From: Marivivens niveibacter | GTDB taxonomy: Bacteria > Pseudomonadota > Alphaproteobacteria > Rhodobacterales > Rhodobacteraceae | Length of the DNA: 64,000 nucleotides | Direction: 5' to 3' | Assembly: GCF_002150005.2 (NCBI RefSeq) | Contig: NZ_MSPP01000002.1 | Location: 496,001-560,000 of the forward strand | Shown: piece after piece, positions 9,083 through 18,475 of the stretch | How the letters are laid out: every line of letters starts with the position of its first letter | Numbering within the stretch: position 1 is the first letter of the stretch | Made by a program: the position numbers and the translations under genes | Notes under the pieces: model-generated | Databases searched by the model: none | Seen by the model: only the letters and a program-made list of their open reading frames with translations | What the model was told of the DNA's origin: nothing

Positions 9083-10504
9083 ATGTCTGCGCCCGAGGCC
9101 CCAAAGCTATACGCCCCTAGAGAGCCCATCTTCCCCCGCCGCGTCAGTGGTTTTTTCCGTAATATGAAATGGGTGATTATGGCGATCACCTTGGGCATTT
9201 ATTACCTGACACCATGGATCCGTTGGGATCGTGGGCCTGAACTGCCTGATCAGGCGGTCTTGGTCGATCTGGCACACCGCCGTTTCTTTTTCTTTTGGAT
9301 CGAGATTTGGCCACACGAATTTTACTTCGTCGCGGGTTTGCTGATCATGGCGGGTTTGGGGTTGTTTTTATTTACCTCAGCACTGGGTCGCGTTTGGTGC
9401 GGGTATACCTGTCCGCAAACCGTATGGACTGATTTGTTCATTCTGGTCGAACGCTGGATCGAGGGCGACCGTAACGCCCGCGTGCGTCTGTGGAACGCAA
9501 AATGGTCGTTCCGCAAGGTGCGGTTGCGGATTACAAAATGGGTCGTTTGGGCGCTAATCGGTCTGGCAACGGGTGGGGCGTGGGTGTTCTATTTCACCGA
9601 TGCGCCGACATTGTTCGTAAATCTTTTGAACGGCACTGCGCACCCCGTCGCATACACCACGATGTTTGTTCTGACCGCGACGACCTTTATCTTTGGCGGT
9701 TTTGCACGGGAACAGATCTGCATCTACGCCTGTCCGTGGCCCCGCATTCAAGCCGCAATGATGGACGAAGACACCATCACGATCGGTTACCGCCACTGGC
9801 GCGGGGAACCGCGCGGCAAGCTGAAGAAACAAGAGCAAAACAAACAAGGCGATTGCATTGATTGTATGGCCTGCGTGAACGTCTGCCCCATGGGGATCGA
9901 CATACGTGATGGTCAGCAGATGGAGTGCATCACCTGCGGTCTGTGTATCGACGCCTGCGATGACATGATGGACAAGATCGGCAAACCGCGCGGTCTGATT
10001 GATTATATGGCGCTAAAGGACGAAGAACGTGAAACCAGCGGCCAGACGCCGATCCCTGTGATCAAACATATCCTGCGTCCGCGTACGATGCTGTACACGT
10101 TCTTATGGGCTGCGGTTGGCTTCGCACTGGTGTTTGCGCTGTTCATCCGTCCTGACATCGACATGACGGTATCCCCAGTTCGCAATCCCAGCTTTATCGT
10201 TCAATCCGATGGCACAATCCGCAACGTCTATGAAATCCGCATTCGCAACAAACATGGCGAAGAACGTCCGTTCGAAGTCGCGTTGATCGATCAGGTGGAT
10301 TTAGCGGTGACGGTCGAAGGCACAGACGACAACATTGTTCTGGTCCCCGCCGATACCGCAAAGCTGATCCGCGTTTATGTAGATGCCGCGCCTAACACCC
10401 CCGAGGCATCGAACGATCGCACCGATTTCACCATCTGGGTCACCGATACCACAAACGATGACCGCACATCCGAAAACACCGTCTTTAATGGGAGAGTGAA
10501 CTAA
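9083..10504 (+). CDS. ccoG: cbb3 oxidase assembly protein CcoG (RdxB/FixG)
   Basis: A 473-residue polytopic membrane iron-sulfur protein implicated in copper reduction during cbb3 maturation. Two ferredoxin-like motifs are visible in sequence, CIDCMACVNVCP and CITCGLCIDAC. Additional CP pairs occur in CGYTCPQTVW and CIYACPWPR within or next to membrane segments. The C-terminal third is a periplasmic immunoglobulin-like domain after a final helix. AGGA lies seven bases before the ATG at 9083. The stop overlaps the ccoH start (TAATG). Confidence 0.95.
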   Translation: MSAPEAPKLYAPREPIFPRRVSGFFRNMKWVIMAITLGIYYLTPWIRWDRGPELPDQAVLVDLAHRRFFFFWIEIWPHEFYFVAGLLIMAGLGLFLFTSALGRVWCGYTCPQTVWTDLFILVERWIEGDRNARVRLWNAKWSFRKVRLRITKWVVWALIGLATGGAWVFYFTDAPTLFVNLLNGTAHPVAYTTMFVLTATTFIFGGFAREQICIYACPWPRIQAAMMDEDTITIGYRHWRGEPRGKLKKQEQNKQGDCIDCMACVNVCPMGIDIRDGQQMECITCGLCIDACDDMMDKIGKPRGLIDYMALKDEERETSGQTPIPVIKHILRPRTMLYTFLWAAVGFALVFALFIRPDIDMTVSPVRNPSFIVQSDGTIRNVYEIRIRNKHGEERPFEVALIDQVDLAVTVEGTDDNIVLVPADTAKLIRVYVDAAPNTPEASNDRTDFTIWVTDTTNDDRTSENTVFNGRVN

Positions 10505-10971
10505 TGCTGCAAATGTTCAAAGGCCCGATCACAGGTCCGAAATTCTTTGCGATTTTTGCATCGTTTTTTATCGTGATCATTACCGTCAACGTCATCATGG
10601 CAATGCAAGCGGTGGGTACGTTTCCTGGGTTGGTGGTGCGCAATTCCTATGTTGCAAGCCAGACGTTCGATGCGGAACGCGCGGCGCAACAGGCATTGGG
10701 ATGGGACACATCGGCCTATGTACTAGATCATGAATTGATCGTCGAAATCGTGAATGCAGATGGCGCAGTTCCAGATGCCACCGTCGTCGGAATTTTTGGC
10801 CGCCCTACACAGATGCGGGATGATCAGGACGTTGTTTTGGAATTTGATGGCGCGGTTTACCGCACACCTATTCATGTGTCTGAAACCGGCAACTGGGATT
10901 TTCGAATGCAAGCCACGGCCGCCGATGGAACCCCGTTTCATCAGCGCCTAAAGGTGGATTTCAGGAATTAA
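10504..10971 (+). CDS. ccoH: cbb3 oxidase assembly protein CcoH (FixH)
   Basis: A 155-residue single-span protein with an N-terminal membrane anchor at about residues 14-35 and a periplasmic FixH domain. The domain includes the conserved start GLVVRNSYVASQTFD and the strand VYRTPIHVSETGNWDF. It is needed for assembly of the cbb3 oxidase and is thought to act with CcoI. It is coupled to ccoG through TAATG and lies four bases before ccoI. Confidence 0.93.
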   Translation: MLQMFKGPITGPKFFAIFASFFIVIITVNVIMAMQAVGTFPGLVVRNSYVASQTFDAERAAQQALGWDTSAYVLDHELIVEIVNADGAVPDATVVGIFGRPTQMRDDQDVVLEFDGAVYRTPIHVSETGNWDFRMQATAADGTPFHQRLKVDFRN

Positions 10972-10975
10972 TCGC

Positions 10976-13153
10976 ATGAATATCGACCAACCTGCCGGCG
11001 TTATGGCGTGTCCCGCTTGCATTGCGACACCTGCCGCGATGTCGCGGGCGGCGAAAACTGTGGATGCTGCCAGCGTCGAATATCAGTTTTCTTTGCCAAC
11101 CGTTCACTGTGCGGCCTGTATTCAGACAATTGAAACACAGCTGTCGAACTTGGATTATGTGGATGACGTTCGTGTCAACCTGACGCGCAAACGCGCCACC
11201 GTTCACGCTCGCCCGCAAACGCCTGAACAGGATATCATCAGCGCCATTTCCGCGCTGGGATACGAAGCCGTTCCTTTGGACAGCGCAACTTTGTCTGCTG
11301 GCGAAACGGATCGCGCCGCGCGGGATCTTGCGATGCGATTGGGCGTTGCAGGATTTGCGATGATGAACGTCATGCTTTTGTCCGTCGCCGTTTGGTCAGG
11401 CGCATCAGATGCAACACGTGATTTGTTTCATTGGCTATCGGCCCTGATTACTTTGCCCACTGTTCTGTTTTCGGCCCGTCCATTTTACACCAGCGCATGG
11501 CGCGTCATACGCGTCGGTCGTTTGAATATGGATGTTCCGATCACGCTGGCGATTTTGTTGGCATCGGGGATGTCGTTGTTTGAAACGATCAGCCATGGCG
11601 ATCACGCATATTTTGATGCTGCGCTATCGCTGACGTTCTTCTTGTTGGCGGGCCGCTATCTGGACCAGAAAATGCGAAGCGTCGCGCGGTCTGCCGCCAC
11701 AGAACTGGCCGCAATGGAAGTTCCGACAGCGCTGCGTATGAATGGCACTGATATGGAAACGGTTGCAATTCAAGACGTCGTTGTTGGCGATGTTCTCATG
11801 GTGCAGGCGGGCGGTAAAGTTCCTGTAGATGGACGTATTATCAGCGGCGTGACAGACATGGATCGTTCGTTCCTCACAGGTGAATCCGACCCTGTATCCG
11901 TTGGTATCAATAGCGATGTAAACGCGGGCGAAATCAATCTATCGGCTCCGGTCCAGATACAGGCGACAGCCGTTGGTGAAGACACATTGCTGCATTCATT
12001 GGCTGATTTGGTGTCGGTCGCTGAATCTGCCAAATCGCGGTACAATTCGCTAGCGGATCGTGCGGCGCGTATTTACGCCCCCGCGGTCCACTTGCTGGCT
12101 ATCGCCGCCTTTGTTTTGTGGATGTGGCTCACGGCGGGCGATGTTCGTGTTGCGATGAACATCGCGGTCGCGGTTCTCATTATCACATGCCCCTGTGCGT
12201 TGGGGCTGGCTGTTCCCGCCGTGTCGACTGTGGCGTCGGGCCGTCTGTTCAAATCAGGCATTTTGGTCAAACACGCGACGGCCTTGGAACGGCTTGCTGA
12301 AATAGATGCTGTTGTTTTGGATAAAACGGGCACATTGACGTTCGGGTTGCCAGAGCTGGTAACGCAACTCTCTGATGATGATCTTGCGGTTGCAGCAGGC
12401 ATCGCGCGTCAATCGGCCCACCCCAGATCCAAAGCCATCGTTCAAGCGGCCAGTGCGCGGGGCGTTTCAGCTGCGACGGTTGCGGAGATAACCGAAGAGC
12501 CAGGCATGGGACTAGAGGGACGCCATAACGGGGAAACCGTGCGTCTGGGTCGCGCGGTCTGGGCTGGGTGCGTGTCGTCGACGATGACCGTTTTGCAGAT
12601 CGGGACCAACGTTCATTCGTTGGAGTTTCGTGACAGCCTGCGTGACGGCGCAGCGGATTTGATCGATGCGTTTAAAACCCGCGGTATCCCTGTTTCGCTA
12701 CTGTCAGGTGATGTGAAAATGGCGGTTGATCAGGTGGCGGATGAATTGGGCATCGACAACAAATTTCACGAAATGTTGCCGCAGGACAAAATCGAATTCT
12801 TGAACCAATGCACCCAATCTGGACAGAAAGTTCTGATGATCGGTGACGGTCTGAACGACGTCGGGGCGTTGTCGGTGGCCCATGTATCCATTGCGCCAGC
12901 GTCCGCGTTAGAAGCAACACGAGTGGCAGCCGATATGGTTTTGGTGTCACCTGATTTACGAAATGTATTTTCCGCGATTGGCACCGCACGTTCTGCTCGT
13001 TCGCGTATTTTGGAAAACTTTTCGGTGGCCGCGGTTTATAATATGATCGCTGTTCCGATTGCCTTTGCCGGTTTTGCGACCCCATTGGCAGCAGCGATTG
13101 CGATGTCGACATCATCGATTATCGTTTCGCTAAATGCCTTAAGGACACGTTGA
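10976..13153 (+). CDS. ccoI: Copper-transporting P1B-type ATPase CcoI
   Basis: A 725-residue copper pump that supplies copper for the CuB centre of cbb3 oxidase. It has an N-terminal CPAC motif (residues 12-15), then a heavy-metal-associated domain with HCAAC. The membrane CPC motif occurs in ITCPCALGLAVP, the phosphorylation site in DKTGTLT, the SAHP motif, and the nucleotide-domain hinge GDGLNDVGAL. Its place between ccoH and ccoS identifies it as CcoI rather than a general copper exporter. The stop is two bases before ccoS. Confidence 0.96.
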   Translation: MNIDQPAGVMACPACIATPAAMSRAAKTVDAASVEYQFSLPTVHCAACIQTIETQLSNLDYVDDVRVNLTRKRATVHARPQTPEQDIISAISALGYEAVPLDSATLSAGETDRAARDLAMRLGVAGFAMMNVMLLSVAVWSGASDATRDLFHWLSALITLPTVLFSARPFYTSAWRVIRVGRLNMDVPITLAILLASGMSLFETISHGDHAYFDAALSLTFFLLAGRYLDQKMRSVARSAATELAAMEVPTALRMNGTDMETVAIQDVVVGDVLMVQAGGKVPVDGRIISGVTDMDRSFLTGESDPVSVGINSDVNAGEINLSAPVQIQATAVGEDTLLHSLADLVSVAESAKSRYNSLADRAARIYAPAVHLLAIAAFVLWMWLTAGDVRVAMNIAVAVLIITCPCALGLAVPAVSTVASGRLFKSGILVKHATALERLAEIDAVVLDKTGTLTFGLPELVTQLSDDDLAVAAGIARQSAHPRSKAIVQAASARGVSAATVAEITEEPGMGLEGRHNGETVRLGRAVWAGCVSSTMTVLQIGTNVHSLEFRDSLRDGAADLIDAFKTRGIPVSLLSGDVKMAVDQVADELGIDNKFHEMLPQDKIEFLNQCTQSGQKVLMIGDGLNDVGALSVAHVSIAPASALEATRVAADMVLVSPDLRNVFSAIGTARSARSRILENFSVAAVYNMIAVPIAFAGFATPLAAAIAMSTSSIIVSLNALRTR

Positions 13154-13155
13154 AT

Positions 13156-13314
13156 ATGGAAGTTTTGGTCATCCTCATCCCCGTCTCCTTATGCCTTGGC
13201 GCACTAGGGTTGGTTGGTTTTTTCTGGACAATGAAATCGCGCCAATACGAAGACCCCGAAGGCGACGCCGTACGTATTTTGCGGACGGACTATGATGATA
13301 GCCCTGCCCCCTAA
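13156..13314 (+). CDS. ccoS: cbb3 oxidase maturation protein CcoS
   Basis: A 52-residue protein starting MEVLVILIPVSLCLGA. A single transmembrane helix spans about residues 3-25, followed by the motif FFWTMKSRQYEDPEGDA that is diagnostic of CcoS. It is needed for cofactor insertion into cbb3 oxidase. It is the last gene of ccoGHIS, two bases after ccoI, and is followed by a terminator. The gene is short enough to be missed by length-filtered gene calls. Confidence 0.94.
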   Translation: MEVLVILIPVSLCLGALGLVGFFWTMKSRQYEDPEGDAVRILRTDYDDSPAP

Positions 13315-13317
13315 TGC

Positions 13318-13343
13318 AAAAGACGCCCCAGTGGGGCGTCTTT
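13318..13343. terminator. Bidirectional terminator, ccoS / EamA gene
   Basis: The arms AAAGACGCCCC and GGGGCGTCTTT form a hairpin with A-tract and T-tract flanks. It ends ccoGHIS rightward and the EamA gene leftward. Confidence 0.9.
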
Positions 13344-13347
13344 GTGT

Positions 13348-14340
13348 TTAGTGCCAAACACCTTTGGATTTGCGGTAATTATCCTTGTGCCAAATCCGCA
13401 TGAGGATAGACACCCGCGGTGACGTGACCGTTTCGCTGCGTAGGCGGGTCTGGGACACAGGGTTTGTTTCCGATGCACCACCGCGTTCGCGGATCACAAT
13501 ATAAATGCCGGACGCGATAATGATTCCTGCGCCTGTGATGGTCGGTACATCCAGCTTTTCGTTGAACAACAAATAGCCGTAAAACGTCGCCCAAATAATT
13601 TGGCTATACTGCATAGGCGCGACAATGGCAGCTTCGCCGACACGGTATGCTTGAATGAACAAAAACGATGCGATCAGGCCGAACAGCGCGATGATACCTG
13701 TCATTCCGATGTGGCTGAATTCCATGGGTTCATAGACAAACGGCATGGCGATAAGCATCGCGATAAAGTTCCCCAGCATCGGGTAAATCAACATCACGAC
13801 TGACCGTTCTTCGCTGCCGATTTTGCGTGAAATGACGGCTACCATCGAATTGGTGATTGCCGCCGCCAATGCAGCGATATGGCCTGCTGTTAGCGGTTCT
13901 GCCCCGGGGCGCAGCACGACTAGAACGCCAATCAGACCCGCAACAACCGCAGCCCAACGGTGAAACCCGACCTTTTCACCCAAAATCGGGATCGCAATGA
14001 TGGTAATCAGCAACGGTGACGCGAACAAAATTGCGTAGGTCTGTGCCAATTCCAGAACCGTGAATGCATAGAACGCGCAAACGCCCGTATTGACCATACA
14101 AATGACGCGCAGGGCCATCCAGTAAGGGTGGCGCGGAATGAGTGTTCCACTGGTGGTGTCCCGCATTAGGATCAACGTCACCATTGGAAACCCTAGAAGG
14201 GCCGAAAAGAAAATAATCTGGAACGCGCCAAAGCCCGCTTCGCCTAGATATTTTACGACGACGTCATGCGTCGCATAGATGCCCATAGCACCCAAGGCGT
14301 AAAATGCGCCTTTGACATTGCTTTTTGCGTAATCGGCCAT
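13348..14340 (-). CDS. EamA/DMT family transporter
   Basis: A 330-residue inner-membrane protein with about ten hydrophobic segments arranged as two EamA repeats, the drug/metabolite transporter fold. The first repeat contains YATHDVVVKYLG. Loop motifs such as PILGEKVGFHRW and YLLFNEKLDVPTITG, with the E-K after helix 4 of each repeat, are typical. The C-terminal 40 residues are polar and basic. The substrate is unknown. AGGAGG precedes the ATG at 14340. It stands alone, convergent with ccoS. Confidence 0.87.
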   Translation of the reverse strand: MADYAKSNVKGAFYALGAMGIYATHDVVVKYLGEAGFGAFQIIFFSALLGFPMVTLILMRDTTSGTLIPRHPYWMALRVICMVNTGVCAFYAFTVLELAQTYAILFASPLLITIIAIPILGEKVGFHRWAAVVAGLIGVLVVLRPGAEPLTAGHIAALAAAITNSMVAVISRKIGSEERSVVMLIYPMLGNFIAMLIAMPFVYEPMEFSHIGMTGIIALFGLIASFLFIQAYRVGEAAIVAPMQYSQIIWATFYGYLLFNEKLDVPTITGAGIIIASGIYIVIRERGGASETNPVSQTRLRSETVTSPRVSILMRIWHKDNYRKSKGVWH

Positions 14341-14419
14341 GAAACCTCCTGTTTGCGCTAACCCAGTGATGAAACAGCTTTGACCGCACGTGCAACCCTA
14401 AACTGTCTGGTAAAAAAAT

Positions 14420-14447
14420 AAACGGGCGCCCAAAAAGGCGCCCGTTT
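14420..14447 (-). terminator. Terminator of leuB
   Basis: AAACGGGCGCC (14420-14430) and GGCGCCCGTTT (14437-14447) form a perfect 11-base stem. On the minus strand it is followed by a T-rich tract. It lies 23 bases after the leuB stop. Confidence 0.92.
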
Positions 14448-14469
14448 CTAATCTGGTATAGTCGCTGGA

Positions 14470-15576
14470 TTACAGCGAAGCGTCCAATGCAGCGATGATT
14501 TTGTCGCCCATTTCGCTGGTGGAAACTGGGGTAACGCCTTCGTCTGCCAGTAGGTCTGCGGTGCGAACACCGTCAGCCAGTACTTTTTCAACGGCGGCTT
14601 CCAGACGGTCGGCTTCTGCGCCTTGATCGAACGAATAACGCAGCGCCATCGCGAAGGACAGGATACAAGCGATTGGGTTTGCTTTGCCTTGGCCCGCGAT
14701 ATCTGGTGCCGAACCGTGGACTGGCTCGTACAGCGCTTTGGGGCGGCCGTTTTCCATTGGTGCACCCAGCGATGCCGATGGCAGCATGCCCAGCGAACCG
14801 GTCAGCATTGCAGCAGCGTCCGACAGCAGGTCGCCGAACAGGTTGTCGGTGACGATCACGTCGAACTGTTTTGGCCAGCGGCACAGCTGCATCGCGCCTG
14901 CGTCTGCGTACATGTGCGACAGTTCAACGTCTTGGTATTCGGTGTCGTGTACGCGCTGAACAACTTCGCGCCACAGGATGCCCGATTCCATCACGTTGGC
15001 TTTTTCCATCGAACAAACTTTGTTGCCGCGGCGACGTGCCAGCTCGAATGCCGAACGTGCAACGCGTTCGATTTCGGATTCGGTGTAACGCTGGGTGTTG
15101 ATGCCTACGCGTTCGTTACCTTCTTCAAAGATACCGCGTGGTTCACCGAAATAGATGCCCGAGGTCAGTTCGCGCACGATCATGATGTCCAGACCGGCAA
15201 CCACGTCTTTTTTCAGCGACGAAAAATCGGCCAGCGCGTCGAAACACTGCGCAGGGCGCAGGTTGGAATATAGGTCCATTTCCTTGCGCAGGCGCAGCAG
15301 GCCGCGCTCTGGTTTCACCGAGAAATCCAGGTCGTCGTACTGAGGACCACCAACAGCGCCCAGCAGAACAGCGTCAACCTCTTGGGCTTTGGCCATCGTG
15401 TCATCGTGCAGCGGGGTGCCGTGTTTGTCGTATGCACAGCCGCCAACCAGATCTTCGCTTACGTCGAAGCTCAGGTCGCGTTTGTCGCCGTACCAGTTAA
15501 TGATTTTCTTAACTTCGCCCATTACTTCTGGGCCAATACCGTCACCGGCTAGGATCAGGATCGAGGGATTGGACAT
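14470..15576 (-). CDS. leuB: 3-Isopropylmalate dehydrogenase
   Basis: This 368-residue enzyme oxidises and decarboxylates 3-isopropylmalate to 2-oxoisocaproate in leucine synthesis. It begins with [13 protein letters not shown], has the substrate region [13 protein letters not shown], and the NAD-site region containing [14 protein letters not shown]. Length matches the family. AAGGAA precedes the ATG at 15576. It is separated from leuCD by two unrelated genes but runs in the same direction. Confidence 0.97.
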   Translation of the reverse strand: MSNPSILILAGDGIGPEVMGEVKKIINWYGDKRDLSFDVSEDLVGGCAYDKHGTPLHDDTMAKAQEVDAVLLGAVGGPQYDDLDFSVKPERGLLRLRKEMDLYSNLRPAQCFDALADFSSLKKDVVAGLDIMIVRELTSGIYFGEPRGIFEEGNERVGINTQRYTESEIERVARSAFELARRRGNKVCSMEKANVMESGILWREVVQRVHDTEYQDVELSHMYADAGAMQLCRWPKQFDVIVTDNLFGDLLSDAAAMLTGSLGMLPSASLGAPMENGRPKALYEPVHGSAPDIAGQGKANPIACILSFAMALRYSFDQGAEADRLEAAVEKVLADGVRTADLLADEGVTPVSTSEMGDKIIAALDASL

Positions 15577-15667
15577 CTCGGTATTCCTTGTCTGAAAAGG
15601 TCTGGGACGGGTTAAACCTTTGCCGTGCGGGGGTCAAGAAAGCCCTTTGTAAATTGCGTTTTGCGTG

Positions 15668-16753
15668 TCATTCGGCGACGTCCACCCAAACAATTCGGTG
15701 TGGGCCCGATACCGAAACCGTATCAGGCGGCAAGACGTCAGCAGACCATAGCGTGTCAGCCTGTTGAATGGTCAGTGATGATGACGGCAGGACATAAGAC
15801 ACGCGTAGCTGTCCAATGTCGGGCCAGATGGCTGTTGGTTGTGCCGGAGTTGGGTCGGTTAGGGCGGGGTTTTCTAGCAAAGACCTTATCGCGCTGCGCA
15901 GCCCATCGCCCGCCAAAGGGTCTAGATTCGCGTTTCCAATGACAATCGGATTTTCTGGTGGTGGGCCGTAATGGCCCGATAGGACCAGTTCCCAAAGCCT
16001 GATTTCATCTGCGTTGCGCAACCCATTTCGATCTTCAGCGCCATCAAAAACGGGTGGGGTCGCTGCGAAAGCCAAAAGATTTATTGGCCCAATCGGAGTT
16101 TCAACCGGTACAATCCAATGGTTGGTCGAAGACAAACGTTGGATCGATATGGCTTCGGTTGACGGGAACACGGTGCCATTTACGCGTGGCAACCGTGCAG
16201 AGGGTAAATCCTGCCACAAGAGGGCAGTGAAGTCGCGCATAGGTCCGATAGGATAGCGCGACAGGATGGCCAAGCCGCCATCGCCTGTGAATACGCCATA
16301 CCCTTGGGCGTCGCGTGGTTCGCCTTTTCTGCCGTTGCCGTCCATATCGAGATCAGTTTCCAATCCAGCGTTTGGCCTTGCAGAAAACAGATGGTCAAAG
16401 GGGCGGTCTAGTCGTGCGTTGAATGCATTTAGTGCAACCCACGCCATATCGAAATCAAAGTTCGACAGGACTAAAATGTCAGGGGCGATATGATTGATGA
16501 TTTCAATTGTTGCATCAATCTGTGGATCGTCGCGCCCAAGATCCCGCAAGAGCAATCCCGGACCGTCACGGGATAATGGCGCGGCGAACGTTGCGATCCT
16601 GATATCGGCCATGGCCCATGTGGGCCATAGGCAGATCAGGCCAATTGCAAGGATTGATCGGACACTGTGCGACGACGTTTGTCTTCGATCAGTTGGGCAA
16701 CGCGGCCCATAGCGATCCCGCGCATGATCAGTGATGCAGGTAGGAATGCCCAT
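15668..16753 (-). CDS. Secreted endonuclease/exonuclease/phosphatase-fold protein, divergent active site
   Basis: Up to 361 residues. The EEP (DNase I-like) fold is suggested by DIRIATFAAPLSRDGPG at the first strand, HIAPDILVLSNFDFD, the block NPIVIGNANLDPLAGDG, and a final GPHRIVWVDV. A hydrophobic stretch ending in WAMA-D looks like a signal peptide with cleavage before DIRIATF, so the protein is probably exported. The start is uncertain: the only ATG upstream of the signal (16753) lies inside the preceding gene, giving a 118-base overlap, while the ATG at 16612 would remove the signal. The Glu usual after ILVLQ and the Asp of GDxN are not present. Confidence 0.7.
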   Translation of the reverse strand: MGIPTCITDHARDRYGPRCPTDRRQTSSHSVRSILAIGLICLWPTWAMADIRIATFAAPLSRDGPGLLLRDLGRDDPQIDATIEIINHIAPDILVLSNFDFDMAWVALNAFNARLDRPFDHLFSARPNAGLETDLDMDGNGRKGEPRDAQGYGVFTGDGGLAILSRYPIGPMRDFTALLWQDLPSARLPRVNGTVFPSTEAISIQRLSSTNHWIVPVETPIGPINLLAFAATPPVFDGAEDRNGLRNADEIRLWELVLSGHYGPPPENPIVIGNANLDPLAGDGLRSAIRSLLENPALTDPTPAQPTAIWPDIGQLRVSYVLPSSSLTIQQADTLWSADVLPPDTVSVSGPHRIVWVDVAE

Positions 16754-17577
16754 GCCGTAACAGTCCAGATCAGGGTATGCGGTTCTGACAGGCTGATCGG
16801 GTCAATCACATCCGACGCCAGTTTTACCGCGGCTGGAATAATAAATGGCAAAAGGAATCCTAAGATCAGGTTAACTTGGCTGTCGCGCTGTAGCCGATCA
16901 ACGATGTCCCCACCGGCTGTGGGGTCAAAGGTTGGCATATTCACCCAAACGTTAAAGCCCGATTTGCTGGATGGCCAATTGTTGACCCGCATCAGCACGA
17001 CGAAAACGGCCAATGATAAAACGGACACCAGATAGCTGACGCCAGCGGCCGTCCGAACAGAGCTGATCAGCCCAAGGTCTGCGTCTTGTGGCAACATCAG
17101 AACCATCAGACGCACTGGTGAATAGGGGAAATCGATTGTTTCAGATAGGTTCTGACCAACCGCTTCGATAAAGCGGGCCAATGTTGATGCATCAGTCCCG
17201 CCCCGCGCGATCAGCGACAATGACAGGACGCAGACGAACAGTGCCACAAACCGAATGCGGTTAAACGGCGGCGCGTCACGGAATTCCACAAGGCTGGGAT
17301 AGGCAGAGTTGTATTCGGCAAACGTGAAGACAGCCGCGGCAATAGCCACGAGCGCAACGATTTGTGTTGTGTCCGAATGGGTGCCTGGCAACAGCATAGA
17401 TGGCGTCGAAATCAGAACGACCATCAAAACTGCGCGCAGTACTGCCCCCGCAATTCGCGAAACCACTGCCTTGTTATCCTCAATCCGGCCGGACGCGGTA
17501 CTTTGCCGTGTCCTGTTTCCAGTTTGACCCCGTTCATAGGAAACGGGTTGCCTCATCTTTGCCACAATGTTGCGCAC
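16636..17577 (-). CDS. Integral membrane protein of unknown function
   Basis: A protein of about 313 residues with five to six hydrophobic segments, including VLMVVLISTPSMLL, IVALVAIAAAVFTF, FVALFVCVLSLSLIA, LVSVLSLAVFVVLM and LGFLLPFIIPAAVKL. The N-terminal 40 residues are polar. I do not recognise a family or catalytic motif. I chose the GTG at 17577 because GGGGG precedes it at good spacing; a TTG at 17595 and an ATG at 17556 are alternatives. The 3' end overlaps the start region of the downstream EEP-fold gene, so the two are probably translated together. Confidence 0.65.
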   Translation of the reverse strand: MRNIVAKMRQPVSYERGQTGNRTRQSTASGRIEDNKAVVSRIAGAVLRAVLMVVLISTPSMLLPGTHSDTTQIVALVAIAAAVFTFAEYNSAYPSLVEFRDAPPFNRIRFVALFVCVLSLSLIARGGTDASTLARFIEAVGQNLSETIDFPYSPVRLMVLMLPQDADLGLISSVRTAAGVSYLVSVLSLAVFVVLMRVNNWPSSKSGFNVWVNMPTFDPTAGGDIVDRLQRDSQVNLILGFLLPFIIPAAVKLASDVIDPISLSEPHTLIWTVTAWAFLPASLIMRGIAMGRVAQLIEDKRRRTVSDQSLQLA

Positions 17578-17802
17578 ATCAGCCCCCTTTCGCAACTAAC
17601 AGATTAATAAGACGAAATATTTTGGGCGGATTTGCGGCCTTACTGGTGCCAGATTGCAACCATTTCAGTACCTGTACATGGCAATACGGTTTTGTCTGAA
17701 AACCAAAAAACACAAATGTAGCGGAAAGCTGCAGGGCATATACTAAATATAGGTCGGGCAAATGTGGCGAAAATGTGGACGTCAGATTCGGTTGCTAGAA
17801 TC

Positions 17803-17834
17803 AAAAAGGCCGCCCAATTCAAGGCGGCCTTTTC
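17803..17834 (-). terminator. Terminator of leuCD
   Basis: AAGGCCGCC (17806-17814) and GGCGGCCTT (17823-17831) form the stem. On the minus strand the hairpin is followed by TTTTT. It lies just past the leuD stop. Confidence 0.92.
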
Positions 17835-17857
17835 TAATTTAGATCAATGGGTTGGGA

Positions 17858-18463
17858 TTAGACCCAAGGACGTGCTTCCGATGCTTTCGCTTCGAATGCG
17901 TCGATCGCGTCCACGTTTTCCATGGTCAGACCGATGTCATCCAGACCGTTGATCAGGCAGTGTTTCTTGAACGCGTCGACTTCGAACGGGAAGGATTGAC
18001 CGTCCGAGGTGGTGACCGTTTGGTTTTCCAGATCAACGGTCATACGTGCGTTCGAACCTTTTTCAGCGTCTTTCATCAGAACGTCTACAACGTCTTCTGG
18101 CATCACGATCGGCAGGATGCCGTTCTTGAAGCAGTTGTTGTAGAAAATGTCTGCGAAGGATGTCGAAACGATGGCTTTGATACCAAAGTCAGCGATTGCC
18201 CATGGTGCGTGTTCACGGGACGAACCACAACCAAAGTTGTCGCCAGCCACCAGAATTTCAGCGTCACGGTACTGTTCTTTGTTCAGGACGAAATCTGGGA
18301 TTTCATTGCCCTGACGGTCATAGCGCATTTCGTCGAACAGGTTCACACCCAGACCCGAACGTTTGATCGTCTTCAAGAAAATCTTGGGGATGATCATGTC
18401 GGTGTCGATGTTCACCAGCGGCATAGGTGCCGCGATACCGGTCAGTGTTTCAAACTTTTGCAT
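17858..18463 (-). CDS. leuD: 3-Isopropylmalate dehydratase small subunit
   Basis: A 201-residue subunit of isopropylmalate isomerase. With LeuC it interconverts 2- and 3-isopropylmalate. Family motifs are [10 protein letters not shown] near the N-terminus and [16 protein letters not shown], the swivel-domain loop. Length is normal for the larger LeuD type. It follows leuC by 12 bases on the same strand and is the last gene before a terminator. Confidence 0.97.
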   Translation of the reverse strand: MQKFETLTGIAAPMPLVNIDTDMIIPKIFLKTIKRSGLGVNLFDEMRYDRQGNEIPDFVLNKEQYRDAEILVAGDNFGCGSSREHAPWAIADFGIKAIVSTSFADIFYNNCFKNGILPIVMPEDVVDVLMKDAEKGSNARMTVDLENQTVTTSDGQSFPFEVDAFKKHCLINGLDDIGLTMENVDAIDAFEAKASEARPWV

Positions 18464-18475
18464 CGCTGGCTCTCC

